Origin: Ancylostoma caninum
Lineage: Eukaryota > Nematoda > Chromadorea > Rhabditida > Ancylostomatidae
DNA: 64,000 nt
Direction: 5' to 3'
NCBI GenBank assembly: GCA_037903475.1
Contig: JBAJFG010000027.1
Span: forward strand, 868,001-932,000
The position numbers and the translations under genes were made by a program. How positions within the stretch are numbered: position 1 is the stretch's first letter; each line of letters begins with the position of its first letter. The notes under the pieces are model-generated. The model searched no databases. It was not told the origin of the DNA and worked only from the letters and a program-made list of their open reading frames with translations. Positions 14,101 to 32,877 of this stretch are shown piece after piece.

Positions 14101-15814
14101 GTGGCTTTAAGTGGCGATAAAGGCGTAGAAGTGCTTTTTCGCGCATTGTTTTCGGTAGTCTAAGGTTTCCAATGTCTGGTTGCTCTGGGCTTTGAAGCCC
14201 GGTAGTCTCGCAAGTGAACGCCTTCGCTGCTCCAGGGACAAGACGTGCGACCGTAGAAGGAAGCAATCGTTGCCTCCATATAGTAGCTTATGAGTCATCA
14301 TCAGTGGTGTTCACTTGTACAGACGAAAATTCAGCAAATCATTTATGCATATGTAGAAGTGTTCAGTAACCTGGACCCGCTCGCCGCTCCGCATCATGTG
14401 CGCCTCGACCCTCTCATTGTTTGCGCATCCGAAAATGCTTCCGATATCGCAGTTCTCATTCTCGATCGGTCATGTGGGAATACCTTGATGCCTGTTGTAA
14501 ATACTCTGATTATTCTTTTCCGAAATGTCCCTTCTAAACTCCGGAAGGACGTGTGAGCAATGCGAGAGAAGAACCGGAAGCACCCCTTTACCCTGAATCT
14601 CAACGGAAAACAAAGAATTTGCTTGGAGCTCAACCAGAGCTGAAGTGGGGTCGGCCGTTCCTTAGAAAACGAGCAATTTACATGACATACTGGTAGATTT
14701 TACCCAGCAACCACTAGAATCAAGAGATTTGCCCGAGTTGTGCAAACGTCTATCAACCTAGAGCTTCCTTGATTGCTCGTACTGCACACCTACAATTTTT
14801 TGGAGGGGTGGGTGAAGACTATGTGCTGCTCACAGCAATGGCATCTGATCATCATTGGCGGGTCGTAGAAGTCCAACAATCAAATTCTGCTGACTTCTGT
14901 TATCAAACGCAGAACAATTCAAGTGATTTTATGAACTCTCCCTGAATTTAAAATGAAAACATTGAAATTCAGCTTGTGTCGATCGCCGAGTGGCGCGAGG
15001 GTGAAGGGTGATGTGGTCACAATCGGGACAGCTGTGAGCTGCATTGCGCGAAAATGCGTTTTTGGAGGAGGCCTTTCCACAAAATCCCAAACGGCAGAGC
15101 GACAGGGCATTCGCAGGACCGGCCGTTTCGAATATTGATTTTTCATGAACCATGTTCACAAAGTGTGCGGCTATAGAGCGTTCTACCTGGAATGGGCAGT
15201 GCTTACGAGCTCTGCGATTGGTCAGTGAGGTGATTTGATCTGTAGCAGATGCCGCACCTCCTGTCCCAGGTATAACAATGCTCCAAACCCACATTTAACC
15301 CATACCCAGCAAATTTGAGGTGGGGGTGGGGGGAGGGCTGGAATTTAGTGAACAAAGCAGAGCAAAAATGTGTCCTTCACATTTAGATCCCGCTGCACAG
15401 TGCTAGGAATAATTTATTTTAATTTTTCCTCCTTGTTACCTCGCACAGAGCTTAAGTTTCTTGTCCAAATCATACGGTAATGCGCCCGATTGGGGCTTTA
15501 TTGCGCAGCGCTCATCTTCGGACAACTGACCCAAATTCGCACAAACTGTCATTCGCATCAAGCGATCACCTCCTAACACGATCCTCTTCCAGGTCTTCGT
15601 GATCCCGTCGAAAAAATCGAAAGATGTCGACAGGCCCGCGTCTATCGAGTACGAGACGCGGTACATATCACAACCACGTGGTCGCTACCGTACCCTGCCG
15701 TGTGTCGACGTCACCGCGGCGGAAGCGGAGCATCACTATGCCGAAATCGAGTACCGGCCGACTACCGTATCACTGGACGATAAGCAACTGGCTGACAACG
15801 CCTGCAGCGTCTAG
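5182..15814 (+). CDS. apx-1-like: DSL-family Notch ligand, APX-1-like, five EGF repeats
   Basis: Predicted single-pass ligand for LIN-12/GLP-1-type Notch receptors, acting at the plasma membrane. Exons: 5182-5238, 5312-5491, 5623-5665, 8321-8432, 8489-8604, 10395-10486, 10541-10640, 11925-12089, 12455-12572, 13544-13719, 13779-13954, 15593-15814. All phases close, giving 1557 nt and 518 aa. Order: hydrophobic leader (1-18); MNNL (about 20-125, with [15 protein letters not shown]); DSL domain (about 129-168; [11 protein letters not shown] and EGWEGEQC); five EGF repeats (about 170-355; two with the C-x-NGG-x-C form); TM (about 380-403); basic then Tyr-rich cytoplasmic tail to NACSV. Length matches C. 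elegans APX-1 as I recall it (about 515 aa). The exon 3 donor is the weak GTGGGG, but phase and homology support it. The symbol is by similarity only; orthology to apx-1 rather than lag-2 or arg-1 is inference. Introns 3 (2.65 kb) and 5 (1.8 kb) hold no other gene I can support. Confidence 0.92.
8736..8759. repeat. AATT microsatellite
   Basis: About six AATT units in tandem inside intron 5 of the large DSL ligand gene. Confidence 0.8.
11672..11818 (+). repeat. Dispersed repeat, copy 1 (intronic)
   Basis: About 140 bases nearly identical to 38401-38540, sharing CCTATGGTCCGTATTTCTCC, an AATACAGCACTATTTCGCGC block and CTCCCCGGTGAAACACAC. A diverged copy in reverse orientation lies at 59137-59230. 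It sits in intron 7 of the large DSL ligand gene, just before exon 8. No coding or terminal repeats were seen. Confidence 0.7.
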
Positions 15815-18218
15815 TCGATGACGTCATTCACCACCGATGACGTCATCATCGTCGCCAGAAAAGCTCCGATCTCTCATCTTCAACGAAGCAAAATGCCACT
15901 TTTTGTGACCGGTGACGTCGCTGAAGAGTACAGTAGTTGTGCTATTGATTTTTTTCTCACAAACATATCGGTGCGTGTAGATCAATATTTTTGTACAATT
16001 TTTTAGTGATCTAACGTGTACAGAGTCTAGCCTTAACGATTCTCACGCTCAATTACTGTTGTAACTTTACATAACCGCCTTAGTTGCCTTAGAGAATCAG
16101 TGCTTGCCTTATTTTAACACATAATCAAAAACACGTGTAATGTCAACGTCGTCGAGTCCGCAACTGCACAGCATCCGATATTGGCTGTACAGAATCCGAG
16201 TCCTTCACCAAGCCATTGTGAACTTTCTGATTAACCAAGGTTTTCTGCATTTTCCTCTTTTTTGTATATACTATCAAATGACTATTTTATTGGTTAATTG
16301 CATGACGGATTGTATGCTAATATTGAACTATTGCTATGAAAGAAATTTACCACATATTTTCCTTCATAAACTTACAGATTACGTGCTTTACATTACATCA
16401 TGGCATTGTTACGGTCATTTTTAGCGTTCGCACGACACTAGGGGACACTGGGTTATTTCTGCGTGGTCAACCACACCACTCTATCAAAACAACAGCAGTT
16501 GCTGCTATCGTACTGCAGGAGCATTGAGCGAAATCCTACAGATGCGTGCATCATTTGCACGACCTGATTTCCGAGAACCACCAAATTTTCGATTTTCACG
16601 TTTTTTATACCAATCGAATCTTTGAACATTCGAATAAGTATTCGGATTTTATTCGATTCGATCGAAACTCTACAAAGAACGATCGTGAATGCCTCAGCTA
16701 TACATGTAAGGAAGAGTTCAATTTTTCTGCATGTAAAAGCAATTGAATTAATGTAATTCCTGACTGTAAAAAATTTAGAAATCGTTTTCAGCGGTATATT
16801 GATGCCGAAAACGATTTATATACATAGGTGTAATTGAAGTTGTAATCAGCGTTATGCAAATATAAGATCAACTGTTCAGAACGCTTGCATGTTCTCATCC
16901 ATGTATCCAAAGCGGAACTGCCGCTATTCTTCTGCAAAAAATCGCAGTTGAAGAAGTGTGCACTGTTTGCCAGTGTAATTCTTTTTACAAGTCAACGTAG
17001 ATGAGCATAAAATCAGCGCAGTCACTAATAAGATTTCAGAGTATCTTTTTTTGTAGACCTAGAGAATAGCGTTCTCTTTTTTGAGAAGCATATTTTGATC
17101 GTGGCAACTTTGCGTTTATTCCTATTGCAGGGGAGGAAACTAGCCATAGAAAATTACAGAACTTCAGCTCCCCATCTCTAGGTTTAGTATAATCCGATCT
17201 AGAAAATTGACCCGGCTCGTCCACTAGGGCCATAGCCTTCTATGATGAATTTATAGGACTTAGTGCGGTAAAATTGTATACTGAAGATAGTGAATGAGGT
17301 GGGTTACCAAGAACTAATCAAGTTGTGATACGAGATCTGATCTTGTGATCTCTCCTACACGATCCTAGAGCCTGTTCTTTAAGTACATCAACTATTTCGA
17401 CAAAGACCATAAATAATCGATTTCTACCCAGGAAATTAAAAAATCATTACTGCGTACCAAGTATTGAAACCTATATTGCAATGCGAAACGGTGGCAGCTC
17501 ATCAATAATCGCATTACTGTGCCGGTCTGGGTGGCTGCGTGTTAAATCAAGGCCGCTTATTCACCGATGAAATGCCGTGAGTATTTCGAAGATGACACCG
17601 GAGAATTGAGGAGTTCCTAATCCTTGCGCTGGGAAAGAAACTGAGATAACTGAAGGGCAAATAGAACAAATTGGATCTGGATCAGCTGTAAGTATATGCA
17701 GATAGGAGGTCCAACAGTTCCAGAGAAAACTGAAAATACATGTAGGAGATATAACAGTGAGGCTCTTGTGCAGATGCAGTATGCACTTCCATTCCTCACG
17801 GGCCAGAATGGAGTTACTCGTAAAACATTTACCTCGGCTTGCTGTCCACTTGATGGCCAACGTTCTTAGTTGTCCACAACGACGAACAACCAGTCCTAGT
17901 CCATTACCGATGTATCTTGATCATACGCCGCTGAAACAACGCGAGTAATTGTCAGACGACTATAAAATTGTTGTTATAGGCTTCAAAAATGGAGTCAGAA
18001 AAGGTGGGGTAACATCCTGCTATCTGTTTAATGGGACTCGTTGGATCATCTATTCCAAATGGAGTTGACATTTTGCAAGTTCAGACTGTTTTACCACTCC
18101 ACATAGATCAAGACGCGAGATTTTCATGGACTTCTCCAGTAGTTGATTCTACCAAGCTGTATTACTGCTTACTGCTATACGTAAACTGTAGACACGGAAT
18201 GTCGATGAAAGGGAGCAT

Positions 18219-18455
18219 TTCACGGACTCGGGAAGCACGAGGCCCTACCACTTGCCCGCTTGCGCTGGAATCATCGACATGATAGCAGATCACTAGGTTT
18301 CCTTGTTGTTCGGTTAGATTTATTGATATTTAACATCAAATAGAATGAAAAATCATCTAGAGAACCCTATGATTTGCCACATGCCACGTCAAGTCTGTTC
18401 CAGCGCAAGCGGCGCGGTCGCAGCGCACGCTTCTCGAGTCCATGAAATGCGCACT
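18219..18455. repeat. Inverted repeat
   Basis: Arms at about 18219-18270 (GCATTTCACGGACTCGGGAA, then CTTGCGCTGGAA) and 18393-18455 (TTCCAGCGCAAG, then CTTCTCGAGTCCATGAAATGC) pair in inverted orientation around a spacer of about 120 bases. The layout fits a foldback or MITE-like element; no coding sequence. Confidence 0.55.
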
Positions 18456-19700
18456 CAGTGGTGGTCATTGTATGTATATATGTATGCACAAAGTGTAATT
18501 TAATGAAATAAATTCATCAGAATTTCGAGTGGAAAACCGAAGAAAGTACAATCATCGAGTTCACAAAAATATTGAGGATAGTGGAAGACTAACTACAAAA
18601 CTTTCATTCGATACAGGTTTCTTTCAGTTTTGCCTCAATCGCTCAGCAGTTCTTATACCAGTATATATTTTCAAGTGGATGGAATAGGAGAACGAATGAG
18701 ACCAATGAATTACGAAGGATAAATAATTGTAAAGAAAGAAGTTAAAAGGAAATTGGGGCAAAAGTATGAAGAGAGAGAAAAATATGTGATGAATACAATA
18801 AAATTTTGCTTCTCTTAGCCTACAAATATAATATACTAACAATAAGATGACCCGTTTTGCAAATCCATTTGCTTTCATCTAAACCATAACAAATGCCTCA
18901 TATAAAATTGAATTTAGGTAAAAGTTTGGAATTTTTTAGAACCACAGAAGGCCATTGTGATCTTACCGCTCTAGTTACCATGTTTACTATGCCACAATTT
19001 CTCAGCGCTTCTCTAGCTTACATAGGAGCCAGCCGTCTATCATTGTCAAGGAGTTGGCACCAAGTTGTCGCATTCAAACAATACCCGTTGTTTACCTGTA
19101 TGATAAACACAGCCGGGATAAAAGAGCCGATTAACATATCCAAAGACACCTGCACGACCAACGCAGCGGCGACATCAGAGCAGAACTCAGCCACAGCGCC
19201 AAGCACTTGTTGGTTCATGCAAAACAGCTGACCTAGGGACTCGGCAGTTCATCGGAAACATCCCGGACACATCGTTGGACTCCTCAAATGAATTCAGGAT
19301 ATCTGAGTTCGATCGATATGTGAATTTACACAAGTGCACTGTCCCACCTGCGTAGCTTGGCTCAGCCTTGAAGCGACACCCTAATTAGAGGCCTGCAACG
19401 TGCGCTAGGATGAGCGAGTAGACTCGGAAGTGAAACAAAGACCTCGAATCGACGCAAAAACGCACCACTACTACCAATTTTGATGCATCTGCCTGCGTCG
19501 AATTCGATTCAAAACAAGGGCGAATGCGTGGAAAGTGCAAAAGTGAACAGTTCACAGTTCCTTGCTCTATAGATTGAATAATTATTGTTTCTGAAAGTGC
19601 AAGATTTTAGATTTCTGGCAAGTTCGAGGCATTCCTATTCGAATTAACTATGGGTTTTCTGACGTTTGCCTCCCGCACCTTCGTTTCAGACTAGTGTCTG

Positions 19701-19810
19701 GATGCATCGTTGAGATTACCCAGGATAAACGTGAAGACGCCCTTGCTGACGATGAGCAAATTTGTGGGGTATCAGCAGGTTAAGCCGGGTAATCTCAATG
19801 ATGAATGCGG
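19701..19810. repeat. Dispersed GGTAATCTC/ATGCATCGT repeat
   Basis: One unit begins GATGCATCGTTGAGATTACC and the block ends with GGTAATCTCAATGATGAATG, so it has a roughly inverted layout. It shares ACGTG and GACGCCC segments with the cluster near 1.4 kb. Confidence 0.55.
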
Positions 19811-20252
19811 TCTCAAGGCTATGATTCTTGGAAAGGTAACAAGCGATCTGTAAGTAGTAAGACATGCTCGTTGCCTTCGCCTAAACATAACATCAAAGAT
19901 TACTGCTCAAATATTTATTCCTGAAAATCCTTGGAAGCTGTTTTGATATTGCTCGTCGGTGACAAACATCCGCGTGTGCAACTATCTATGAATTGATTAC
20001 CGTGTTTACGGAATCCCAAGAAGAAAAAACGAAGTTGAAATGACGAAAAATAATAAAAGATAAGATAATAGAATAAGATAAAAAAAAATTAGCTGTACTT
20101 CTACTAGCCGAAAGCCACTCCAGCACTTCGAGTTTTGGGATATTAATGTCAGATTCAGCAGTCAATTTATGAACGAGTTTGGCAACACAAGTTTGTTACG
20201 TAGTTTTTTCGTTGACTTCTGATACTATCAATATTGAGACCCACAAAAGTAA

Positions 20253-20893
20253 TTGATTTTATTGTCACCACCAGTGGCCAAGCCACCAGGAGATGCACCA
20301 ACTTACGCCGACTTGGATTCTTTAAAGGCAGAACTCACGGAAATTCTCACTTCTGAAATGAGTCGCTTACCATGTAGCAGACCGCTGCACAACCGCAATA
20401 GTAAGTTGAACACCTTGAAAGGCCGCGTACCTGCGAAGATACTGCCGTGGACACATCTGCCGCTCTGGACATTAGGGTTCCGTCGCGCCAACTAACGCCG
20501 CTGACAGGGTGCGCGCATGTGGTTCAGCGGAGGCTTGTTCATGAAATTCGTACCATTTGCAGGATTTCGTGGCGGGACCCATCACGGAACACTCGTCCGC
20601 GCTGTGGACAAACATGAAGTATCGCCATCATTTTCTGAGTTTTGGCATGTTTCACGCTACTTCATCGTTGTCGATGAATTCATCGTTCTTAAAAATCCTG
20701 ATATACCGCGGAATCTTCAACCCAAAAATTTCCGTGAGTGCTGCTTTTAACCAAGTATGGCTTTCTCATTCGGCAGCGAGATCCACGAACACACTTGGGC
20801 GGGCACACTGAGTACGAAAAACGACTCATCCACTTAATGAATTTTTCCCCTTTTTAACAAAAAATCTTGGCAATGAATATGAAATCTGTGTTT
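20253..20893 (+). CDS. Unrecognised exon chain (possible 3' end of a gene)
   Basis: Three blocks join in phase. Block A, about 20253-20401, contains APTYADLDSLKAELTEILTS and ends AAT A|GTAAGT. Block B, 20562-20733, follows a TTTGCAG acceptor with the required phase, contains GTLVRAVDKHEVSPSFSEFW, and ends TTC C|GTGAGT. Block C follows TTTTTAACAG at 20900-20901 and reads CCA GAA TAA, which would give a short C-terminus just past this span. Consensus donors and phase agreement argue for a real gene. The 5' exons, the product and even the family are unknown to me. A separate open block at 21358-21538 on plus, ending SLDRYIFG-stop, also looks coding but could not be phased to it. Confidence 0.33.
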
Positions 20894-20909
20894 TTAACAG
20901 CTCCAGAAT

Positions 20910-23830
20910 AAGCCTCGATCTCTACATGGGAAATCTTGTGGGCGCCGCGCTTATTTTAAAGAATATATCTTGCTTTTGCTGGAACCTTTCTGGAAATTAG
21001 CACCTTATAGAGTGATTTCGAAAGATCTAATCCGCGTTTTATGATTTAAAAAAATAATAGAATAATCAAGGAAGCTGTTGTATCCAGATTTTACAGCTAG
21101 AATAACTCGACTTTTTTGCTCATAAGATGCTGCTTACCAAATATCAAGATCTTACAGCCTGAACAACTTGATTTTTTCACTCATAGGATGTTCCTAATTA
21201 AATATCAGTTCTGAGTTCTCTATCCAGTTTAGAGCTTACAACCCCCCCCCCCCAATGTGTCACTTTCACATTTTCCTACGTCAATCTTAGTCATAAGGAC
21301 CTACCCATGGTGTGTCCTTGGTATCTGTTTTCGTTACAACTCCGTAAAAATACGCCGACAGCGAAGAAACTCACACCTTTACCTACCGTAGTCGCGGTCG
21401 CGGCCGGTGTTCCAGCGACACTTCGCAGTTCGAGTTTCGATACCCAGCGAGCGACGCGACCGAACCTGATTTATGCGATCAGTGCGAAAAGAAGGCGACA
21501 ATTGATAGCGACAACACGTCGCTAGACCGTTACATATTCGGCTGAGACGGTGGCAGGTGGTGTGAAGAAGGACGAGAGGGGAAATACGGAGAAACTAATT
21601 GCATAACCCGGCCAGTGAGTTTGGAGAAAAGAGCGGATTGAGCCGCCATAGATCCTTAGAGGAATCTGACATGACACGAAGCTCGTTCACTACTTGCACC
21701 AAGCACGGACAACTAGTACAAATCGTAATCAGTTGACCCCTCGTAGAGCGGTTCATTGGCCATTTCGGAGTATTTCACAGATATTGTTGGAATCAGAGAG
21801 TCGATCAGATCCAGAATTCGGTCTGCTCCAAACGCGAGAGTAGTTGGGCAACCGTGCGACTAGCGTACTTTTCGCTCATTCTTCTCCAATTTCTGCGCAC
21901 TTTCTCGCGTTCTTTTTTCTCTGCTCTCTTCCCAGGTATCGCCCATGGAGAAACGCACTATATCTCGGAATCAAAAATCAAAAATTAGATGGGATTTTGC
22001 GAACAAGATGTAGAGATTCATTACTCCAGTATAGTAACAACCTACAAAAGCTCATTTGGGCAGTTTGGAGCATCCAGCCCCTGTGTATGTACTGATAGCC
22101 CAGCTCAACCAATTTTTTTTTACTTACTACCCGATGGTTACATTTGTAGTGATACATCTACGAGGGGACAGTTGTCCACTAGGATCTTCATAACTGACTT
22201 GAAAATAAAAAGAGTGAAGGATCGCGAGCACAAGTTTGCATGAACTCATTGAAGCATCAGACTTACTTTTCGACACACATTTTCGAAATGTTTTTCTCCA
22301 CAAATCTCAAAAACAAAATTTTTCCTTATGTTTCGTTTGCGACAAGGAGTTTTTCGATCAGCATCACGGAATTCTGAATTCTGCACTGTGGAATCAATAT
22401 GTTTCTTTCTAACCGTAGCAACTTTTTTGGGTTACGGTAGATGTACATTGGATACGATGTCTTACAGAATTTTCCGGATTCTGCATTTTGACAGGGTGAT
22501 AATTCCGTACTCTGAGCGCGAATGCTCCAGCCATGTTGTACAGTAACGCGGCTTTTATAATGAGACGGTGAGATTACTTCAAGAATTTGGGGGGAAGCAC
22601 GGTCCAACACCTTTTCAATCCACCTGCGCAGTGTTTCAGAAGAATGTGTTAGCTGTCGTATCCACCTCATACCAGTACTGACAATATAGAAAAGGAGCTA
22701 TGGCACAAATTTTCGTAGTACATCATAGCCCTTCCCATGGCAAGCAAAGTTTGGCCAGATGCGTTGTTCTTCAGTGGCGGTATTCAAGAACGTTCCAAAA
22801 TGGACGACCTCTCATACTAAAAACATGTATACTTGTCCGAGCAGTTATCTCGGTCAACTATGAGGCGGAATGGTAAAGACTGCAACACCACTTGCTCGGA
22901 AAACTCGTACACTCTGGATGATCGAGATGCTTGAAGCCTTCCCAAGAACATATTTGAATCCCGCCACAGATCTTTTAAGCTAGACTTAATCATCATCTAT
23001 TTCGATGCTACTTTGTTATCTTCTCACCATTGAGAATCCACAACAACTCCAACATTCGACTGAAAACTGGGTAATTCCGGAAAACTTTGCTTCACTAGCA
23101 CCTGCAAAGCAGCGATAAAAGACCGTACCGCATGTGTGCAGGGACAGCTGCGTCTAAAAGGGTGTCAATACGCAACCGACAAAAAGACATGTGTCGACGA
23201 ATGAGGCGTAACGACCCGAATACCGCATAGAGCAGAGTAGGGCGAAGCTAAGCGTACTACTAGCCCTCCCACAGCCATTTTCTAGAGGCCCTCTCGGCGT
23301 TTCGCATCGAGGAATGAGGTCCGCTCCTTGATGAACCAAATTCCAAGCTTCCAGCCTTGCAAACTCGTGCACTGCAAGTGCTTAAGAACACAAAGTCAAT
23401 AGAGTCTAATGAGCTTCACTTTTAATTCACATATCAATTTAAAACAATGTCTTTACACTAAGTGTACATCAAACATGATACCAAAATAAAAAATAATAGC
23501 AACAACTATAAACCGAAAAATCACTGGGATAAATTGAATCATACAGCTAAATAAAGCCATAGCATTATTTACAATAGTATGTGTGCACATTCTGCATGCA
23601 AACATACCCCAGCTAGTAAAAAATGGACGATAGATTGAATGAGTTTCGAATTTGTTCACTAAGTTTAAGTGGGCAAGCATCAATGAACGAGTTCTGAGGT
23701 AGATGAAAGTAAAGTAGCACTTTCCTGAGTTCTGTAAGTCAGGTAAATGAGGCAAATGTCAGTAAATACAATGTCGTAACCGGTTGTCGATTTAAAAAAA
23801 AGTCTCCTAAGGAAGCAACAACCGTCAAGC
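20910..23830. other. Intergenic; one isolated coding-like block
   Basis: At about 21358-21538 (plus) a frame rich in S, D, T and R ends at TGA with SLDRYIFG; it may be a terminal exon with no visible good acceptor (only CGACAG|C). A C-homopolymer lies at 21241-21253. The remainder, including the likely 3' UTR of the Notch gene left of 23831, shows no supported gene. Confidence 0.35.
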
Positions 23831-29572
<5,742 letters not shown>

Positions 29573-32352
29573 TGGCAACTATAAATAAATTTTATTGGTT
29601 AGAAACACTCATTCTTCAAGAAACTCCCTTAGTCTTCAAAAGCAAAGCCGTTTTCGACAAGTGAACAATGGACTTTGTGAAAGTATAGTAAGATCCTAAC
29701 ATGAACACCGATAAATACCAATGTCAGCAGAAGGATGGAAGAAAGGAACCTTGCGTTTTTTTCTACCTCTAAAAAAATGAAAGCATCAAAACCAAATCTA
29801 AGTCAAATACGATGTCAAATCTACTAGAAAGAAAACCAGAACATGTAAAGGACAACAATTCTAACAACGAAAACAGAAGGAAAATTCTCAGGGATGAACA
29901 AATTGCCGAAAGAATTATAACTCTGAACAAGAAAAAAAAAGAATTTCGGTAATAAATTGCTGCATTACATGTCGACAAACAAGTGCGAATGGTTAGACCT
30001 TAACAGAACAACTGATTTTATACACGGGCGATGCCACAGACTACATCACATGAGACTGAGGTGATAATTACCAGAGATGGTGAAGTGCGTGTATTTTACG
30101 CCAGTGGGTAGGCGATGCAGGGTGAAATTGGCCAGTGGTCCAGTTAGGAGGTTATAGACCACGGGAAAAAGGTCAGCGCAATGGGATCGCAAGAAAGAGG
30201 TCTCAGAGATCACAATACTTCACAAAACTATTAACAGTGAAAGTCTGAAAACGGCTAATACTAATGTCTCTTCGAAGTTTCGAAGAGGAGTGCATTCCCT
30301 GACAATTCATAATATGTTGCCATGAATTTGAATTTCAGGCTAACTTCCGCTCAAAAGTGAAATCTTCAAAAAGCCTCAGCAAGTTAGACTCAGAAGTTAT
30401 ATAAACAGTCGGCCAAGTAGCAACGAAATCATTCATCACTACACACATAAAAGTACTTCAAGAAAAATACGTGTAGGAATAAATACTTCTAGGGATCCAA
30501 CCATGTGTTGCACAAATAATATGTTACAACAAAAAAACTGCTAACTTATTTATTTTCAACTTTACCACAATATACTTCTAATTAAAAAGGAAGTATGTAC
30601 ACAGGAGCAGCTAAAACGCATACATAAGAATTCTTGCAACGCTACAGAGAAGTCTGCTGAAAGTGTAGCAGAGAAAACTTATGCGAAGTGAGAGCAAACT
30701 CTAAGCATTCGCTAGAAATCTGAGAATAAAAGAAGGTTGCCCTCATGTCAAAACAAAGTAGAAGCAGTTACAGGAAAAAAGCATGAGCACAGAAGGGAAA
30801 AATGTGTTGAAGGTGGTAACGAATATGCTGTGCTTTAGTGTTAGTGCTCTGTGCAGTAGCATAGATTACCAGCAATTTTGAGTTTAGACGCAGGCGGGGG
30901 GGGGGGGGGCACTATCCCACTTGTTCTGCCCCGAAGTTTCAAAATCAAAAATTTCTCTGAAACTTCGTCTAGGGGGGAGGGGGGTATTTGATACGCTGAT
31001 CACGAAAATCACACTAATTTGGTACCGTTACCCCATTTGGGTAGAGCTACGGCACGGTTGGGGTATGTGAGGCATCCCACGGAATCACGGAATTTTTGTC
31101 TACAGGGGTTATTTGATATGCTGATCACGAATATCATACTCGTTTAGTGTCGCAACCTCATCTGGCCGGTAAGGTCAGGACAAGTAGAGTCTAAAAATAG
31201 GAGAAATTGCTTTCAAATTGCAGAATCAATGTGGTGTTCGTAATCAGCATGCCAAATCGTTTACGGACATCTAATACCCAGCCTCATTTCTGACCAATCG
31301 CGGCGGGCGCAGGGAGTGGTCATAGCTAAGATCCTCTGCATGAAGCAACGTTGGAAGGCAATCTAATTGTTCAATGAAAGGGTGTCAGGTCTTGGAAAAG
31401 CCTTAGAAGAGTTCTTTGGATATTGTAAGACTTTAAATGATTTTTAGTCCCACTCAGAACAGTTTGCTGAAGAACCACCAGGCCTAATCGATTCAAAAGG
31501 ACAGCAGCAGAGATTCGACAGATGACCTCAAGCAGAACATCTTCAGCTGCAGGTCTTCTGATTCGATCGGCCCTGCCTGTCTTGCCGGGAGCTCTAAGCT
31601 TATTTGGATAGAATTCTGTCATCAAATGTTTTGTAGTCGTTCCTCATTCGTATTGCCACCTGCTTGAACCTGGCCCGCCACGTCCTTCACTAAGTTGGGT
31701 ATTAGATGTCCCGCAACCTGCCAAATAACCGCCATAGACAAAAACGCAGGTGATTCCATGAGATACCTGACTTACCCTAAACCTACCGTAACAAAACCCA
31801 AATGGAGTTACGGCACAAAATGAGTATAATATTCGTGATGAGCATGTCAAGTAACCCCTTAGACGAAATTTCAGAGGAATTTTTAATTTTGAGATTTTGA
31901 GACAGAACAAGTGGAATAGCTAATCATTTTTGTGCATTATCGTAACTTCAAGTATCTTTGGTCTGCAGACACATTCGTTGATCCTCACTCTACACGAGAT
32001 GATGCGCACTAAAACAGAGAAGGTGCATTTCGTTGGGAAAAAATGAAAGTCAATGCACTGGTGTAATTTCTACGCCTATCTATTCTGAATTCTGTGGAGA
32101 GAATGATGAAGAAGACTTCAGCGTAAACGCGTGCCATGGATGTCAAAAGCAAAGCCTATGTCAAGGAGCAACCCGTAGATGCTAAAGAAGCTTGTCTTTT
32201 TACATTACCGTTTTCAAGACAATTGAAGTTAGCAAAATCTGCCAAAGAAGCATTACGAATCACCATGTTTTAATCGTTCGTCAATCTGTTTCTAACCTGT
32301 GATCCCATGAATTCATTTTATTCTTCTCAGACTCAGACAGGTCAAATTTGTT
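29573..32352. other. Upstream region of Notch; repeats
   Basis: From 29573 to about 30890 there is AT-rich DNA without a supported gene, probably holding the Notch promoter. A G homopolymer at 30896-30909 leads into a long, diverged inverted-repeat element (30909-31920). From 31921 to 32352 nothing is seen. Confidence 0.4.
30909..31920. mobile_element. Diverged palindromic element, copy of the 35.6 kb family
   Basis: The left end reads GCACTATCCCACTTGTTCTG and the right end AGAACAAGTGGAATAGC, matching the ends of the element at 35627-36181 in inverted orientation. Internal blocks GCTGATCACGAATATCA and CCCCATTTGGGTAG are shared. Its core (about 31300-31640) is not present in the shorter copy and contains a minus-strand frame with no recognisable domain. 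Confidence 0.6.
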
Positions 32353-32610
32353 GTGTTCGCATTGTGGTTGTTTTCATTTTGTGTTGTTCCAGTTCACATG
32401 GGTAATCCATGTAATAAATATCAAAATCAATCTGTTTCTCCAGAGTCTCCAGTTAGAGAGAAATCAGAGAAAATCACAAGTACAGGACTTCTGAAGAAGG
32501 TTCCTGTAACATGTAAATTGGAAGCCACTTGTGATACCAAGAAGTTACTAAGAAAAAGAAAGAGCTGCAGGAAAACAAGAACAGCTTCCACTAGCCCAGA
32601 TCAGTGTTAA
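32353..32610 (+). CDS. Possible small Cys-containing secreted protein
   Basis: An 85-codon frame starting at a GTG, or a 71-codon version from the ATG at 32398, ends at TAA 32608-32610. It reads as a hydrophobic start (FALWLFSFCVVPVH), then a basic, Lys/Ser/Thr-rich mature part with six cysteines if the leader is counted (NPCNK, VTCKLEATCDTKK, KSCRK, PDQC). It lies between the 3' end of the small DSL gene and the Notch promoter, on the opposite strand. No family is recognised and no clear promoter or splice signals are seen; it may also be chance. Confidence 0.22.
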   Translation: MFALWLFSFCVVPVHMGNPCNKYQNQSVSPESPVREKSEKITSTGLLKKVPVTCKLEATCDTKKLLRKRKSCRKTRTASTSPDQC

Positions 32611-32877
32611 ACTGTTATATGGAGCTAAAAAACAGCAAGCCTGTTAACTAGCTTTGTGCAACGAGACGTTTGCGACATAGCCGGGTGGCAAGTAGTCACT
32701 AAAATGTATGCGGGTAATCTACACTCTGTACTACTCTGTACAACTGGCTGTATTGAAAATATCACAAAACCTTGAAATATGGCATGGCATCACAAATGAA
32801 TGACGGAATTTCATCACAACAGGAGAAAGAACTGACTAAACCTGCAGAATCATAATCAAACGAAGAGCGGAACATCT

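Larger units (their letters stand above)
15815..20252. other. Mostly noncoding; weak coding-like block at 17.6-17.9 kb
   Basis: Downstream of the DSL ligand stop. On plus, 17606-17690 and 17697-17877 read as Cys-containing peptides (NPCAGKETEITEG and KTFTSACCPLDGQ). They recall the spacing of nematode lustrin-type Cys repeats, but they lie in different frames with no usable intron between them, so I treat them as unproven. An inverted repeat spans 18219-18455 and a dispersed-repeat copy lies at 19701-19810. Nothing else is supported. Confidence 0.35.

Noticed and set aside
17606..17877. Cys-containing plus-strand peptides resembling lustrin-type repeats
   Set aside because: The two segments are in different frames with only 14 bases between the candidate donor and acceptor, too short for an intron. 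Similarity is weak.
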